Below are positions 32,765 through 41,706 of a stretch of DNA of 64,000 nucleotides, one piece after another (the first letter of the stretch is position 1; every line of letters starts with the position of its first letter). Where the stretch lies: the NCBI GenBank assembly GCA_964645705.1, contig CAZYAB010000004.1, forward strand, positions 62,001 through 126,000, in the 5' to 3' direction. A model generated the notes under the pieces. That model made no database searches. It saw only the letters and a list, made by a program, of their open reading frames with translations, and had not been told where the DNA came from. Position numbers and translations under genes: made by a program. The DNA is from CAXGTL01 sp964645705. Its GTDB lineage: Archaea; Nanobdellota; Nanobdellia; Woesearchaeales; CAXGTL01.

Positions 32765-35281
32765 GTGGTCAAAATATCTTTAGAAGATAAGGTCCAATAT
32801 CTTGCAATAGGTGAACTTGCTTTAGGAACAAAAGCTTATGATCCAAGAGCAATGGATGGTTTAGCATTATTCTTAGAATTAAATGATTACAAAATAAACA
32901 ATGTAATACTCGATTCAGGACTCGTACCTTTGATTCCTGAATATTATGGAATAAACAATGCAAAAGCAATGCGATTTCTTGGAAATGATCCTGATAAAGA
33001 ACCAAATAAAAGAGCACAGCTAGCACTTAAATCAGACATAGAAAAAAAAGACAAAGAATATATTGAAAAATACGTTCTTAAAAAAATAGTAACAAAACAT
33101 GAGGCAGTAGATTTTGCAAAAAAAGAATTGAAAAAATTGACAGATATTCTTGGAAACATCAGAATTGATTATGTCCATGGCGAAGAAGATAAAAGAAACA
33201 TAATAGCATTAGAAGAATTAAAGATAAATGATTATAAGAGATTAGCCCAAAACCAGCATGATTTAGAAGAAAAAATACTAACTTATAAAAAAAATCTGGA
33301 AAATCTAAAAAAAGAAGAATCAGATATAAGAGAAGAGAAAACAATACTTCAATATTCTAGAAAATATCTTAGACACAAAGAAAACATAAAACAAGATAAA
33401 AAATACACTCTTAAGGAATATATAACTGTACTGATAGAAAGAAAACATGAAGAATTCTCTAAACTAGAACCAAAAGATGCAGAGGAACTAAAACTCTTTC
33501 TTAAGAAGATAAAAACAACAGATGACATCCAGAACAAACTTAAACAAATTTACAAAGATCAAAACAGGGCAAATGCAGAAATAAAACATCTTAAAAAGGA
33601 TATAAGAGAATGCGAAATTAGTTTAAATGCATTAGAAAGAGAAAAAGAAGCTTCTGGTTTTTTCAGAATTACAAAAAGACAACACATTAAACCAGATGAA
33701 GAAGAATTATTATATAGATTAGCAAAAAAAGAATACAATGATTTATTATATAATATAGTCGATTCTAATAATTTCCATATTCATACTGATGGCGAAGTCA
33801 ATCTAAACATAGGTAAATTAAAATTCACAATATACCATAGTCCTAATATTGCTTCAAACAAACCATCTAATAAATCTCTAAAAAAGCTTATACAACAGAC
33901 TAATCATGATAATAAATTAGGAAAAAAACCAGCAGACATAAAAATAACAGCTCATGGGGCTAATGGTTTTAGATTTATTCCTACAAGTAAATACACTGAA
34001 AATACTGTTCAGGGAGAACAAAGACAAACGCCAGAGATTTCTATGAACATTAAATTACCAACATTTCAGTCACCTGAAAATCTTGAATATCTAAAAAAAA
34101 AGAATGTATCAAATTGGCATGTTAAAAGATATGATGCAAAGAATTACGCATCTGGAGCAGTAATTCACACTATCAATAAAGACAAACTTCAATCAATTGA
34201 ATATATTGACCACAAAGATCTTGTTAAATTCGGTGAAATATCATACAAAATAAAACAACTAAAACAAAAATTAAGTAATCAAGATGATGATTCCTCCAAA
34301 AAATTAACTAAAAAGCAAAGACAAAGATTACAACAAAAAATAAACAATGAAATAAAAGACCTTGAATCACTAGTAAAACTACAAACAAAGAAAATAGAAG
34401 TTCTTGGCGATGTCCATATAGGCTGTCCTAATACGCCTGGAAGACCAAGTAATTACCAAGTATTAGAAAAATGCCAAGAATATCAGAAAAAAAATGGTCT
34501 TCCAGATGTTATTGTTGCAAGCGAAATTCTTCATGGAACAATTGACAAAACATTCGGTAGTAATAAACAATATTTGGCTCATGAACCAGCAAAAGTACAG
34601 GAATTAGAAGACAAGATAATGAACAGCAACCAATCTGATAAAGAAAAATTACGAGAACTAAAAGAACTAAGAAGACAAACACAAGAAGCAATTCCAATTA
34701 CAAGCAACAGTGTTGCAAAGATTGAAACAAAAAGAAGAATTATTCCTTACCTAGAAAACATTCTTGATCTCGGCGGAAGCGTAATTTTAGTAAGTGGAAA
34801 CCATTATAATGGTTCTACTGGTGATGATGAAGCATATGAATTAGCATCAATGCTTCCTTTGAAATACATTGACAATGGCCAAATAAAGATATTTCATGGT
34901 TTAGGACAAAGGTATGGGTGTGGAACAACAAGGTTAGATGAAAATAATACATTATTCTCAGCACACAAACCAAAAAAAGGAAGTGACGTGGTTGCAGGTG
35001 CAATGAATCAAATGTTGTCAGCAAACAAAGATGCTGACATAGTGATTTTCTTTGACAAACATCATGCAGGCGGCGGTTATGCAGACAATTCAACATATGT
35101 GGCAGCAGCACCAATGCAACCTTATTCTTCATATGCAGACATGATAGGAGCTGTTCCTTCTCTTAGAGGCATAATCAACCTATACTATGATTCAGACAAA
35201 CAATACAGAAAATGGGACCTTGTTCTTGATCCTGTACTTGAGTACAACAAAAATAAAAATAAAAAAGGTGGGAAAAAATGA
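32765..35281 (+). CDS. Double metallophosphoesterase-like protein with coiled-coil
   Basis: Protein of 838 residues. The C-terminal third is a calcineurin-like phosphoesterase: VLGDVHIG near 546, VASEILHG near 580, LVSGNHYNG near 674, LFSAHKPK near 731 and FFDKHHAGGG near 761. GNHD is altered to GNHY and GDxxD to SEILH. The N-terminus has a shadow of the same motif order: YLAIGELALG near 12, VILDSGLV near 47, DYVHGEEDK near 135 and ITAHGANG near 396. This suggests a second, strongly degenerate phosphoesterase domain. A coiled coil (about 155-310) lies in between. The GTG start sits in an AAAGGTGG context and is uncertain. The next gene overlaps by 4 bp. Substrate unknown. Confidence 0.65.
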   Translation: MVKISLEDKVQYLAIGELALGTKAYDPRAMDGLALFLELNDYKINNVILDSGLVPLIPEYYGINNAKAMRFLGNDPDKEPNKRAQLALKSDIEKKDKEYIEKYVLKKIVTKHEAVDFAKKELKKLTDILGNIRIDYVHGEEDKRNIIALEELKINDYKRLAQNQHDLEEKILTYKKNLENLKKEESDIREEKTILQYSRKYLRHKENIKQDKKYTLKEYITVLIERKHEEFSKLEPKDAEELKLFLKKIKTTDDIQNKLKQIYKDQNRANAEIKHLKKDIRECEISLNALEREKEASGFFRITKRQHIKPDEEELLYRLAKKEYNDLLYNIVDSNNFHIHTDGEVNLNIGKLKFTIYHSPNIASNKPSNKSLKKLIQQTNHDNKLGKKPADIKITAHGANGFRFIPTSKYTENTVQGEQRQTPEISMNIKLPTFQSPENLEYLKKKNVSNWHVKRYDAKNYASGAVIHTINKDKLQSIEYIDHKDLVKFGEISYKIKQLKQKLSNQDDDSSKKLTKKQRQRLQQKINNEIKDLESLVKLQTKKIEVLGDVHIGCPNTPGRPSNYQVLEKCQEYQKKNGLPDVIVASEILHGTIDKTFGSNKQYLAHEPAKVQELEDKIMNSNQSDKEKLRELKELRRQTQEAIPITSNSVAKIETKRRIIPYLENILDLGGSVILVSGNHYNGSTGDDEAYELASMLPLKYIDNGQIKIFHGLGQRYGCGTTRLDENNTLFSAHKPKKGSDVVAGAMNQMLSANKDADIVIFFDKHHAGGGYADNSTYVAAAPMQPYSSYADMIGAVPSLRGIINLYYDSDKQYRKWDLVLDPVLEYNKNKNKKGGKK

Positions 35282-36231
35282 TTTTTAAAAAAACATTAAC
35301 AACATTAGCAGCTTTAGTTATGCTATTTTCTCCTATAAACTTTAGCAATTCAAAAGCAGAAACTAAAGCTGGTTCTTTAATGACATTAGTAAAGCAAGCA
35401 TATGATAAAAAATATGATAATCATTCTTTTTTCACAACAAACGAATACCTAGATCAAATATACAAATCCTGTTATGAAATTCACACAAGCCATCAGTATG
35501 AAGTAGACTATTTTGATCTTACAAAAAAATTAAAAAAAGACAAAAAAGGCAGAATAAAGAGACCAATAAAAGAGACAAAGACACAATACATAATGTCTGC
35601 AGGAAGTTCTGTAGCATTAGGTTTTATTGGTAATGAATTATATTTATTAACAAACAATCATGTAACTTCTCCTGAATTTGAACAAATGGATGTTTATAAT
35701 TTTGTGATTCCAGTTGGAAAAGCCAAACTAAAGAAAACAAAAGTGCTTTTGTTTACTCATCCTAAATTAGATCCAAAGACAAATGAACATATTTCTGATG
35801 AAGGATTAGAATTAGAATTAGTAGCTACTGATAAAGAACTTGACATATCTATATTAAGAACAAAAAAATCAGATTACAAAAAAATAAAAAATTATACAAC
35901 ATATGGTAAATTTGGGAACAGTTCAGAACTCACTCCCGGTAACTGGCTTTATGCAGTTGGTTATCCTAACATGTTATCTAATCAGCTAGTGCAAGGCATC
36001 TATAAAGGTAATGACAATCCTCATTATCCTAATGACGACAATATATATCATATGAGCTGCACTGTCATTCCTGGTAATTCCGGGGGCCCAGTATATGCTT
36101 TAAGAGATGGCGTTCCAGAATTAGTCGGCATTGCCAGACAAACACACGGTGCACAAGATGGCGGTGCAATAAAAATCAATTTGATCAAAGAATTTCTTAA
36201 GAGAAATAAATTAGAGGTTTTGTTAAAATGA
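35278..36231 (+). CDS. Secreted trypsin-like serine protease
   Basis: Protein of 317 residues with a Sec signal peptide (about 1-27, LTTLAALVMLFSPINF, then cleavage near SKA). The chymotrypsin/DegP-like catalytic triad is visible: His in LLTNNHVTSP near 124, Asp in KELDISILRTK near 187 and Ser in PGNSGGPVYA near 266. No PDZ domain follows, so it is shorter than DegP. It is probably active outside the membrane. AGGTGGGAAAAA precedes its ATG, which overlaps the phosphoesterase stop; the following membrane-protein gene also overlaps by 4 bp, so the three are translated as a unit. Confidence 0.85.
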   Translation: MIFKKTLTTLAALVMLFSPINFSNSKAETKAGSLMTLVKQAYDKKYDNHSFFTTNEYLDQIYKSCYEIHTSHQYEVDYFDLTKKLKKDKKGRIKRPIKETKTQYIMSAGSSVALGFIGNELYLLTNNHVTSPEFEQMDVYNFVIPVGKAKLKKTKVLLFTHPKLDPKTNEHISDEGLELELVATDKELDISILRTKKSDYKKIKNYTTYGKFGNSSELTPGNWLYAVGYPNMLSNQLVQGIYKGNDNPHYPNDDNIYHMSCTVIPGNSGGPVYALRDGVPELVGIARQTHGAQDGGAIKINLIKEFLKRNKLEVLLK

Positions 36232-36551
36232 TAAAACAAAGATCAGGAAAACTAGAAAAATTAGTCAATGCAGCAAAATTCATTGGAAAATTAACCTTTG
36301 TAACAGCTTATACAGGAATATTTCTTTACATTGGGTATGCGGCAAATGATATCATAGAAGGGAGAACTTTGTCAGAAAAACCGCTTTTTGAATCATATTC
36401 TTACAAATATATTGAGATTTACAAAGACAAAATAATCAAACATTCTGAAGAACATGAAGAACTTCCCCCTGCTTTATTCAAATATAAACTTGAAAAGAAT
36501 CAACAGAAAAAACAACAACCAAAACAAAAATCAGACAGATACAAAATTTAA
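36228..36551 (+). CDS. Small single-span membrane protein
   Basis: Protein of 107 residues with one hydrophobic segment (about 20-42, LTFVTAYTGIFLYIGYAAND), a polar middle and a glutamine/lysine-rich C-terminus. GAGGTTTTG precedes the ATG, which overlaps the protease stop (ATGA). Location beside a secreted protease suggests a membrane anchor or partner for it (inference). No family was recognised. Confidence 0.65.
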   Translation: MIKQRSGKLEKLVNAAKFIGKLTFVTAYTGIFLYIGYAANDIIEGRTLSEKPLFESYSYKYIEIYKDKIIKHSEEHEELPPALFKYKLEKNQQKKQQPKQKSDRYKI

Positions 36552-36576
36552 CAAAATAAAAATAAAAAAAAGAAAC

Positions 36577-36957
36577 ATGCCAAAAAATAATAAAAACAAC
36601 ATATCAGAACTTTCACATAATCAACTAGTTCAAAGAATAAAGCGAAATCCTGGATTAATTGGTTTAGAAAATATTGTAACAGCTTCACAAGAGGTTGAAT
36701 GTTATGATAAAAATAGATTAGTCACTGCTCCTGACATTGTATTCTACTTAGGAAATAATCATTATGTTGCAGTTGAAGTAAAGACAAGCAATAGTAAGAG
36801 TGCTAAAACAAAGATGGAAACACAACTTCATCGTTATTATGAATTTTTTCTAAAGCATTATGGAATAAAATACCAAGTAATGGGTGTTTATGTTGAAAAA
36901 GACAAACTAAAGGTTGTCAAATACGATCCAAATGATTATAAGAGGTGGTATCAATGA
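36577..36957 (+). CDS. Small PD-(D/E)XK nuclease-like protein
   Basis: Protein of 126 residues with a compact restriction-endonuclease-like core: TAPDIVFYLGNNHYVAVEVK near 58-77 gives the D...E-x-K catalytic pattern, preceded by ENIVTASQEVE and followed by the helix KMETQLHRYYEFF. This resembles NucS/DUF91-type or resolvase-type minimal nucleases. The ATG at 36577 is chosen because it starts the conserved-looking part; an upstream in-frame start would overlap the previous gene. The next gene starts in a TCAATGA overlap. The substrate (DNA or RNA) is unknown. Confidence 0.65.
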   Translation: MPKNNKNNISELSHNQLVQRIKRNPGLIGLENIVTASQEVECYDKNRLVTAPDIVFYLGNNHYVAVEVKTSNSKSAKTKMETQLHRYYEFFLKHYGIKYQVMGVYVEKDKLKVVKYDPNDYKRWYQ

Positions 36958-37253
36958 AAAAAACAAAAACAGAATTATATGAAATGGGTAACAAAACATA
37001 TCAGTCTGTTCCAAAAGAAGCAATTGAATGTTTAGGAAGTGCTTTTATGAAATGGACAAACCCAAAAACATCTGAATGGGAAAAATCTGCTCTAGAAAAG
37101 GGAATAGGAGAATTTATTCTTAATCTTCATGAGCAAGGATATTACACAGAATTATTCAGCAGAGCATACGTGGCTGTATTAGATTTTTTTTATAAAGGTA
37201 GGTATGCAACAAGTACATCAAAATATTATGAAGAATTTTTAGGTGTGAACTAA
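36954..37253 (+). CDS. Hypothetical protein, 99 residues
   Basis: Unrecognised helical cytosolic protein (MKKTKTELYEMGNKTYQSV, ...ALEKGIGEFILNLHEQGYY...). GAGGTGGTATCA before the ATG at 36954 is the ribosome-binding site; the upstream GTG lies inside it. Its ATG overlaps the nuclease-like stop, and the next gene starts directly after its stop, so it is embedded in a tight unit. Pairing with a small nuclease recalls toxin-antitoxin or immunity pairs, but no motif supports that. Confidence 0.55.
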   Translation: MKKTKTELYEMGNKTYQSVPKEAIECLGSAFMKWTNPKTSEWEKSALEKGIGEFILNLHEQGYYTELFSRAYVAVLDFFYKGRYATSTSKYYEEFLGVN

Positions 37254-37481
37254 ATGAGGCTGGAACAGATTTGTAATAATGTTGGAATAAAAAAAGACAA
37301 TAAATATTACTGCAGAGCAAGATCTATTACAGCTCTGGATTGTAAATATCTTGGTGATTTATCAGGACCAAGAAACAACCCATACAGATATTGTGAAAAA
37401 CCAGGAGATACTGCGTTAAGAAGCTTCTGCAGGTACTTTAAACATTTTTTTTTACAAGTGTACTATAGCGTCGTGAAATAG
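37254..37481 (+). CDS. Small cysteine-containing protein, 75 residues
   Basis: Unrecognised protein with five cysteines spread over residues 7-59 (QICNN, YYCRAR, LDCKYL, RYCEKP, SFCRYF), which could hold a metal. AGGTGTGAAC lies before the ATG, which directly abuts the previous stop. It is the last small gene before a possible structured RNA and the Lon gene. Function unknown. Confidence 0.5.
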   Translation: MRLEQICNNVGIKKDNKYYCRARSITALDCKYLGDLSGPRNNPYRYCEKPGDTALRSFCRYFKHFFLQVYYSVVK

Positions 37482-37487
37482 TAATGG

Positions 37488-37604
37488 TGTTTGTGATTGT
37501 TGTGATTTACAATATAAAAACTCATCCCCAAACCTGAGTTATTTCTAGTAAATCATGACAAAAAAACAAAAAATGATGATCGTAGTGAGGGACTATCACA
37601 AACA
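37488..37604 (+). ncRNA. Possible structured leader RNA with pseudoknot before lonB
   Basis: A 10-bp closing stem (37488-37497 with 37595-37604) encloses an 8-bp stem (37503-37510 with 37548-37555) capped by a 6-bp hairpin (37519-37524 with 37535-37540). The loop of that hairpin holds UCCCC (37525-37529). UCCC can pair with GGGA at 37589-37592, giving a pseudoknot next to the closing stem. The element lies between a stop at 37481 and the Lon start at 37667, in the same direction. This layout is typical of riboswitch-like leaders or ribozymes. No known class was matched, and single-sequence folding is weak proof. Confidence 0.45.
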
Positions 37605-37666
37605 TCTGCTAAAATTTCTCGATGTATAGGTAAAAGAACAATAACAAAAAATAAGAGAGTGGTATT

Positions 37667-40177
37667 ATGAATTTTAAAAAATATGAATTAACATTTGATC
37701 AAGTAAGAAAAACATGTGATAACATAAATCTTAGTTCATCAAAAAGTACAAAAAACCTTGAACAAATAGTTGGTCAAGAAAAGGCAGTAAGATCATTAGA
37801 ATTTGGTTTACAAATTGATTCTCCTGGTTATAATATTTATATAAGTGGTGAAGAAGGAACAGGTAAAAAAACATTGATAAGATCAATGCTTAATACGCAA
37901 GCAAAAGAAAAACAATCACCAAATGATCAAATAGCTGTTTATAATTTTCATGATAACAAAAATCCTATTATTCTTGAATTAAAATCAGGAAATGCAAGAA
38001 AATTCAAAAAAGACCTTGAAAACATGATAAAAATACTTGATAATGAAGTTCCTAAACTATTTTCAAAACCTGAAAATGCAACATTGATTGAAGCTATAAA
38101 AGAAATTTCTTATAAAGAAGAGTCAAAGATAAAAAAAGTATATAACCAAAGACTGGCAGAATTTGGTTATGCACTTGCAATTGGTAAAGGGAGTGTGGGC
38201 TTGAACCCAATTAAACACGATCATGAATCTATTATTGATTTTTCAAGAAGAGAAAAGGTCATATATAATTCTCTTAGCACAGAAGTTGAAAAACTAGGCT
38301 TGATTCTTATACAAGATGGACTTGACTATTATGTTGAGAAGAATGATCCAAATGCAACTGATGAAGACTTACAAAAAGGACAAGATCTTCTGAACAAATA
38401 TCAAGAATCAGCAGAAGAACTTGCAAAACAATTCATCAATACAAGCATTGATAAAGAAGAAAGCAAAGAAGATTTTTTATTAGCAAAAAAAGTTGTAAGA
38501 GAATACATCCAAACACAAACAGGTTTAATCAAAAAATATAAACAAAAGATTTTAGAAGCAAGAAAATTAATTGCAAATAGATTTGTACTAAAACTAATAA
38601 CAAATATTGCAGAAAAATACAAAAATTCACAACTAGTTGATTATTTGGTCGATTTACAAGAAGACTTGATAAAATATTTTGATTATTTTTCATTAAAAGA
38701 AACCGAAAAAGCACTTGCACAAGGTTTCGCAGATAGATATCAAATAAATATTCTTGTTGATAATACTTATACAAAAGGTGCTCCTGTAATATTTGAAACA
38801 AACCCTACGCATGACAATCTTTTTGGTAATGTTGAAAGAATAATAAGCTTAAAATCCGATAATCAAAACTCTCATCTAAAGATAACTGCGGGTTCATTTT
38901 CAAAAGCAAACAATGGCTATCTTGTCATAGATGCATGGAAAGCTCTGCAAAACAGGGGTGTTTGGGAAGGTATTGTAAGGGCTCTGGAAAACAAAAAAGT
39001 TCAAATAACAGATGGTAATGAATTTTATTCATCAACAATAAAAACAAATGATTCAAATGCAGATGTTAAACTAGTTCTTGTTGGTGGCAGAAATTTAAAA
39101 TATTTAATGCAACATTATTTGCCAGAATTTGATCATTTGTTCAAAGTAAAAGCAGATTTTTCATCTGAAATGAATTATTCCAAAGATAATGTAGAAAAAT
39201 ATGCTTCATTTATCAATGATCTTTGTGAAAAAGAATCTTTGCTCAACTTAGATCTCGGAGGAGTGAAATCTGTTGTTGAATACGGTATGAGATTAGTTAA
39301 TAATCAAAAAAAACAATCAGCTAATTTTGGAAAAATTGCTGATATTATCAGAGAAGCAGATTATTGGGCAAGACAAGACAATGAAAAAACCATCACTGAA
39401 GATTATATTGAAAAAGCACAATCAGAAAAAATACTTAGGTCAAAGATCATAGAAGAAAAGATCCATGAATACATTAATGAAGAAATAATCAAGATAAAAA
39501 CAAAAGGAGAGCAAATAGGACAAATCAATGGTTTGGCTGTTTATTCATACCCTGATCATCCTTTTGGTATTCCCACAAGAATAACAGCAGTAACTTCAGT
39601 AGGTAAAAAAGGTCTTATCAACATAGAAGAAAAGTGCGAATTATCAGGAGAAATACTCAACAAAAGTGCAGAGATAATATATAGAGGCATATTAAAAGGA
39701 AGATTTGCACAAGACAAGAATATATCATTAGATGCAACAATCTGTTTTGAACAAACATATGGAGGTGTTGATGGTGATTCTGCATCAATTGCAACACTTT
39801 GTGCAGTATATTCTCACCTATGCCAGACTCCCATAAACCAACAATTAGCAGTAACAGGTTCGCTTGATCAATTTGGTAATGCCCAAGCAATTGGTGGTGT
39901 AAATGAAAAAATAGAAGGTTTTTATTATACTTGCAAAGACAAAGGTTTAACAGGTGAACAAGGCGTTGTGATTCCAAAAGACAATATTAATGACCTTATG
40001 CTGAATAAAGAAGTAACAACTGCAGTAAAAGAAGGAAAATTTCACATTTATGCAGTTGAAAACATTGATCAAGCAGCAGAGGTTCTAATGAACACAGATA
40101 GTAAACAGATTTACAAAAACATAAATCACAGACTAATAGAATTATCAGATTATCATAAAGATAAAGAGGATAAATAA
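37667..40177 (+). CDS. lonB: Lon-family ATP-dependent protease, bacterial LonB/COG1067 type
   Basis: Soluble protein of 836 residues with an AAA_32-type ATPase and a C-terminal Lon protease domain. The P-loop GEEGTGKKT near 65 has K after GK, as is usual in this subgroup. A long helical insertion spans about 130-350. The Walker B-like segment is NNGYLVIDAWKALQN near 415. The catalytic dyad is Ser705 in GDSAS and Lys748 in GVNEKIEG. Unlike typical archaeal LonB there is no membrane-anchor insertion in the ATPase domain, so transfer from bacteria is likely (inference). A possible structured RNA lies 62 bp upstream. The ATG follows GAGTGGT. Confidence 0.9.
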   Translation: MNFKKYELTFDQVRKTCDNINLSSSKSTKNLEQIVGQEKAVRSLEFGLQIDSPGYNIYISGEEGTGKKTLIRSMLNTQAKEKQSPNDQIAVYNFHDNKNPIILELKSGNARKFKKDLENMIKILDNEVPKLFSKPENATLIEAIKEISYKEESKIKKVYNQRLAEFGYALAIGKGSVGLNPIKHDHESIIDFSRREKVIYNSLSTEVEKLGLILIQDGLDYYVEKNDPNATDEDLQKGQDLLNKYQESAEELAKQFINTSIDKEESKEDFLLAKKVVREYIQTQTGLIKKYKQKILEARKLIANRFVLKLITNIAEKYKNSQLVDYLVDLQEDLIKYFDYFSLKETEKALAQGFADRYQINILVDNTYTKGAPVIFETNPTHDNLFGNVERIISLKSDNQNSHLKITAGSFSKANNGYLVIDAWKALQNRGVWEGIVRALENKKVQITDGNEFYSSTIKTNDSNADVKLVLVGGRNLKYLMQHYLPEFDHLFKVKADFSSEMNYSKDNVEKYASFINDLCEKESLLNLDLGGVKSVVEYGMRLVNNQKKQSANFGKIADIIREADYWARQDNEKTITEDYIEKAQSEKILRSKIIEEKIHEYINEEIIKIKTKGEQIGQINGLAVYSYPDHPFGIPTRITAVTSVGKKGLINIEEKCELSGEILNKSAEIIYRGILKGRFAQDKNISLDATICFEQTYGGVDGDSASIATLCAVYSHLCQTPINQQLAVTGSLDQFGNAQAIGGVNEKIEGFYYTCKDKGLTGEQGVVIPKDNINDLMLNKEVTTAVKEGKFHIYAVENIDQAAEVLMNTDSKQIYKNINHRLIELSDYHKDKEDK

Positions 40178-40195
40178 GAATAAAACAAACAAAAA

Positions 40196-40369
40196 ATGGT
40201 AGAAGACATAATCAATAAACATTTAGATAAATTAGAACAAGGTAAAATAAACACAAAACAAGCAAATGAATTATATCAAGAGGTTTACAATCTTATTGAA
40301 GTTTATGGATTAGAAGATAAGTATGAACACAGATTAAATAATATAGAATGGGAATTGAAAAAAAGATAA
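40196..40369 (+). CDS. Small hypothetical protein, 57 residues
   Basis: A short ORF starting 18 bp after the Lon stop: MVEDIINKHLDKLEQG and so on, an all-helical charged peptide ending EWELKKR. Amino-acid composition is protein-like and the next ORF overlaps its end by 22 bp. No ribosome-binding site stands out, so translation would rely on read-through from lonB. Function unknown. Confidence 0.45.
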   Translation: MVEDIINKHLDKLEQGKINTKQANELYQEVYNLIEVYGLEDKYEHRLNNIEWELKKR

Positions 40370-40560
40370 ATATGGAATGTGAAGGACAAAAGATAAGAGT
40401 TGTTGTTTATACATGGGGAGATAATTGTTTATCAACATATGTAGAATGTCCTTTGAATTATGGCAAACATCAGGAAAGATGTCATTGTGAAGATAAAAAA
40501 TATTGTAGTTATGTTATTGATATGCCATTTAAGTGGGATGAGGTGTTAAAGAATGATTAA
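40348..40560 (+). CDS. Small cysteine-rich hypothetical protein
   Basis: Protein of 70 residues (62 if the ATG at 40372 is used). It has cysteines at ECEG, DNCLS, VECPL, RCHCED and YCSYV with histidines between, suggesting a metal site. It overlaps both neighbours, the next by 8 bp. The start is undecided since neither ATG has a clear ribosome-binding site. Function unknown. Confidence 0.5.
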   Translation: MGIEKKINMECEGQKIRVVVYTWGDNCLSTYVECPLNYGKHQERCHCEDKKYCSYVIDMPFKWDEVLKND

Positions 40561-40801
40561 AAAACCATCAGCAGGCGTATGTTTGTGTCAGCTTGTCATG
40601 GGTCTGGGATTATTATTCACAAGGATAGATGCTAAGATAGAAGGGGATCCATCATACACAGCAAGAAACATAGAAAGACAGTTCAAATACTCCCAATACG
40701 GACTGAATACAGCAGGATGTATATTATTATATGCTAGTGGAAAGAATTTTTACAAGAGAAAGATGTATGAAGAACTTTACAACAGCAAGAACAATCCATA
40801 A
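40553..40801 (+). CDS. Small membrane protein, 82 residues
   Basis: Two weakly hydrophobic segments (about 7-23, GVCLCQLVMGLGLLF, and about 50-63, GLNTAGCILLYASG) joined by a polar loop. GAGGTGTTAAAGA precedes the ATG. The final 25 bp overlap the convergent presenilin-type gene, which is unusual for this window and marks the end of the plus-strand block. No family was recognised. Confidence 0.55.
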   Translation: MIKKPSAGVCLCQLVMGLGLLFTRIDAKIEGDPSYTARNIERQFKYSQYGLNTAGCILLYASGKNFYKRKMYEELYNSKNNP

Positions 40802-41706
40802 CCTACTAAACAACCAACACTTATAAAAGGCATTGCAGGATAAAATCTATTTTTCTTTGTATAATAAAACAAATAACCTAGAGCAATTGTTGCACAGAGA
40901 GGAATCACTAATATCTTAAGAAAACTCACCCAAAAATCAATAACAACAACATATTTCATAATAACACCTGCAAATAATAATGGAAATGCAATATCTCCTC
41001 CACCAAGTATTGCATGTGCTACACTACTTTTAACAATTTTTGTTTTGATTTTATTATTTTTTACAAGCTTTGCCTTTTTATCAACAACCTTGACAAACTT
41101 TCCACTTTTTTCATCATAAGGCACAAAAAATCCTGCAAAAACCTTTGATTGTGTTTGAAACTTAGCCAATTTAACCATGTGTTTTGATTTCCAAACAGCA
41201 TACATGTCATAGACAGATATTAAAATCAATAATATAATAACACTAGTCTTATTCAAGATAGGAACAAATATAATTGCTAAACCAGCATACATGAATAATT
41301 CAGTAATATTATGTACATACGTATTTGGTTTAACTATCTTAAGATAAGCTAATATTAAAGAAAGCAAAAATGCCATCCATCCACTCATAAAACTAGCAAA
41401 TGCAACAGTTAAACACATAACAACTGCTAAGAAAAACCAGAACTTCCAAAAAGACACTAATTTAAATTTAATTAACATAAGTAATAAACCAGTACCAAGC
41501 AATATACCAATAGTTATATAAGCCCATGACCATGATTCATCAACATCAGGCCTTTCAGCACCCCCTGGCAAAGCAACAAACTCAGCTTTACCAGTCTCAA
41601 CACTTTTCTCAAAATCAACATTAAGACTAATAATATACAGACCAAGTACTTGTGAAACTAGAAAGAATATGATTAGAATTGTTGTTAGTTTTATGGGGTG
41701 TTTCAT
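40777..41706 (-). CDS. Presenilin-type (A22) intramembrane aspartyl protease
   Basis: Polytopic protein of 309 residues with about nine membrane spans. The catalytic aspartates are in VYDMYAVWK near 164 (YD motif) and LGGGDIAFP near 233 (GxGD motif), and PAMPF near 289 takes the place of the PAL motif. This set defines archaeal presenilin homologues, which cleave membrane segments. A long basic loop (about 178-222) separates the two catalytic helices. It is monocistronic and followed by the convergent small membrane-protein gene. Confidence 0.88.
   Translation of the reverse strand: MKHPIKLTTILIIFFLVSQVLGLYIISLNVDFEKSVETGKAEFVALPGGAERPDVDESWSWAYITIGILLGTGLLLMLIKFKLVSFWKFWFFLAVVMCLTVAFASFMSGWMAFLLSLILAYLKIVKPNTYVHNITELFMYAGLAIIFVPILNKTSVIILLILISVYDMYAVWKSKHMVKLAKFQTQSKVFAGFFVPYDEKSGKFVKVVDKKAKLVKNNKIKTKIVKSSVAHAILGGGDIAFPLLFAGVIMKYVVVIDFWVSFLKILVIPLCATIALGYLFYYTKKNRFYPAMPFISVGCLVGYGLFLLL

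Noticed and set aside
37572..37580. Box C-like ATGATGA, possible C/D guide RNA
   Set aside because: There is no correctly placed D box (CUGA) after it, and the bases belong to a better-supported nested stem structure.
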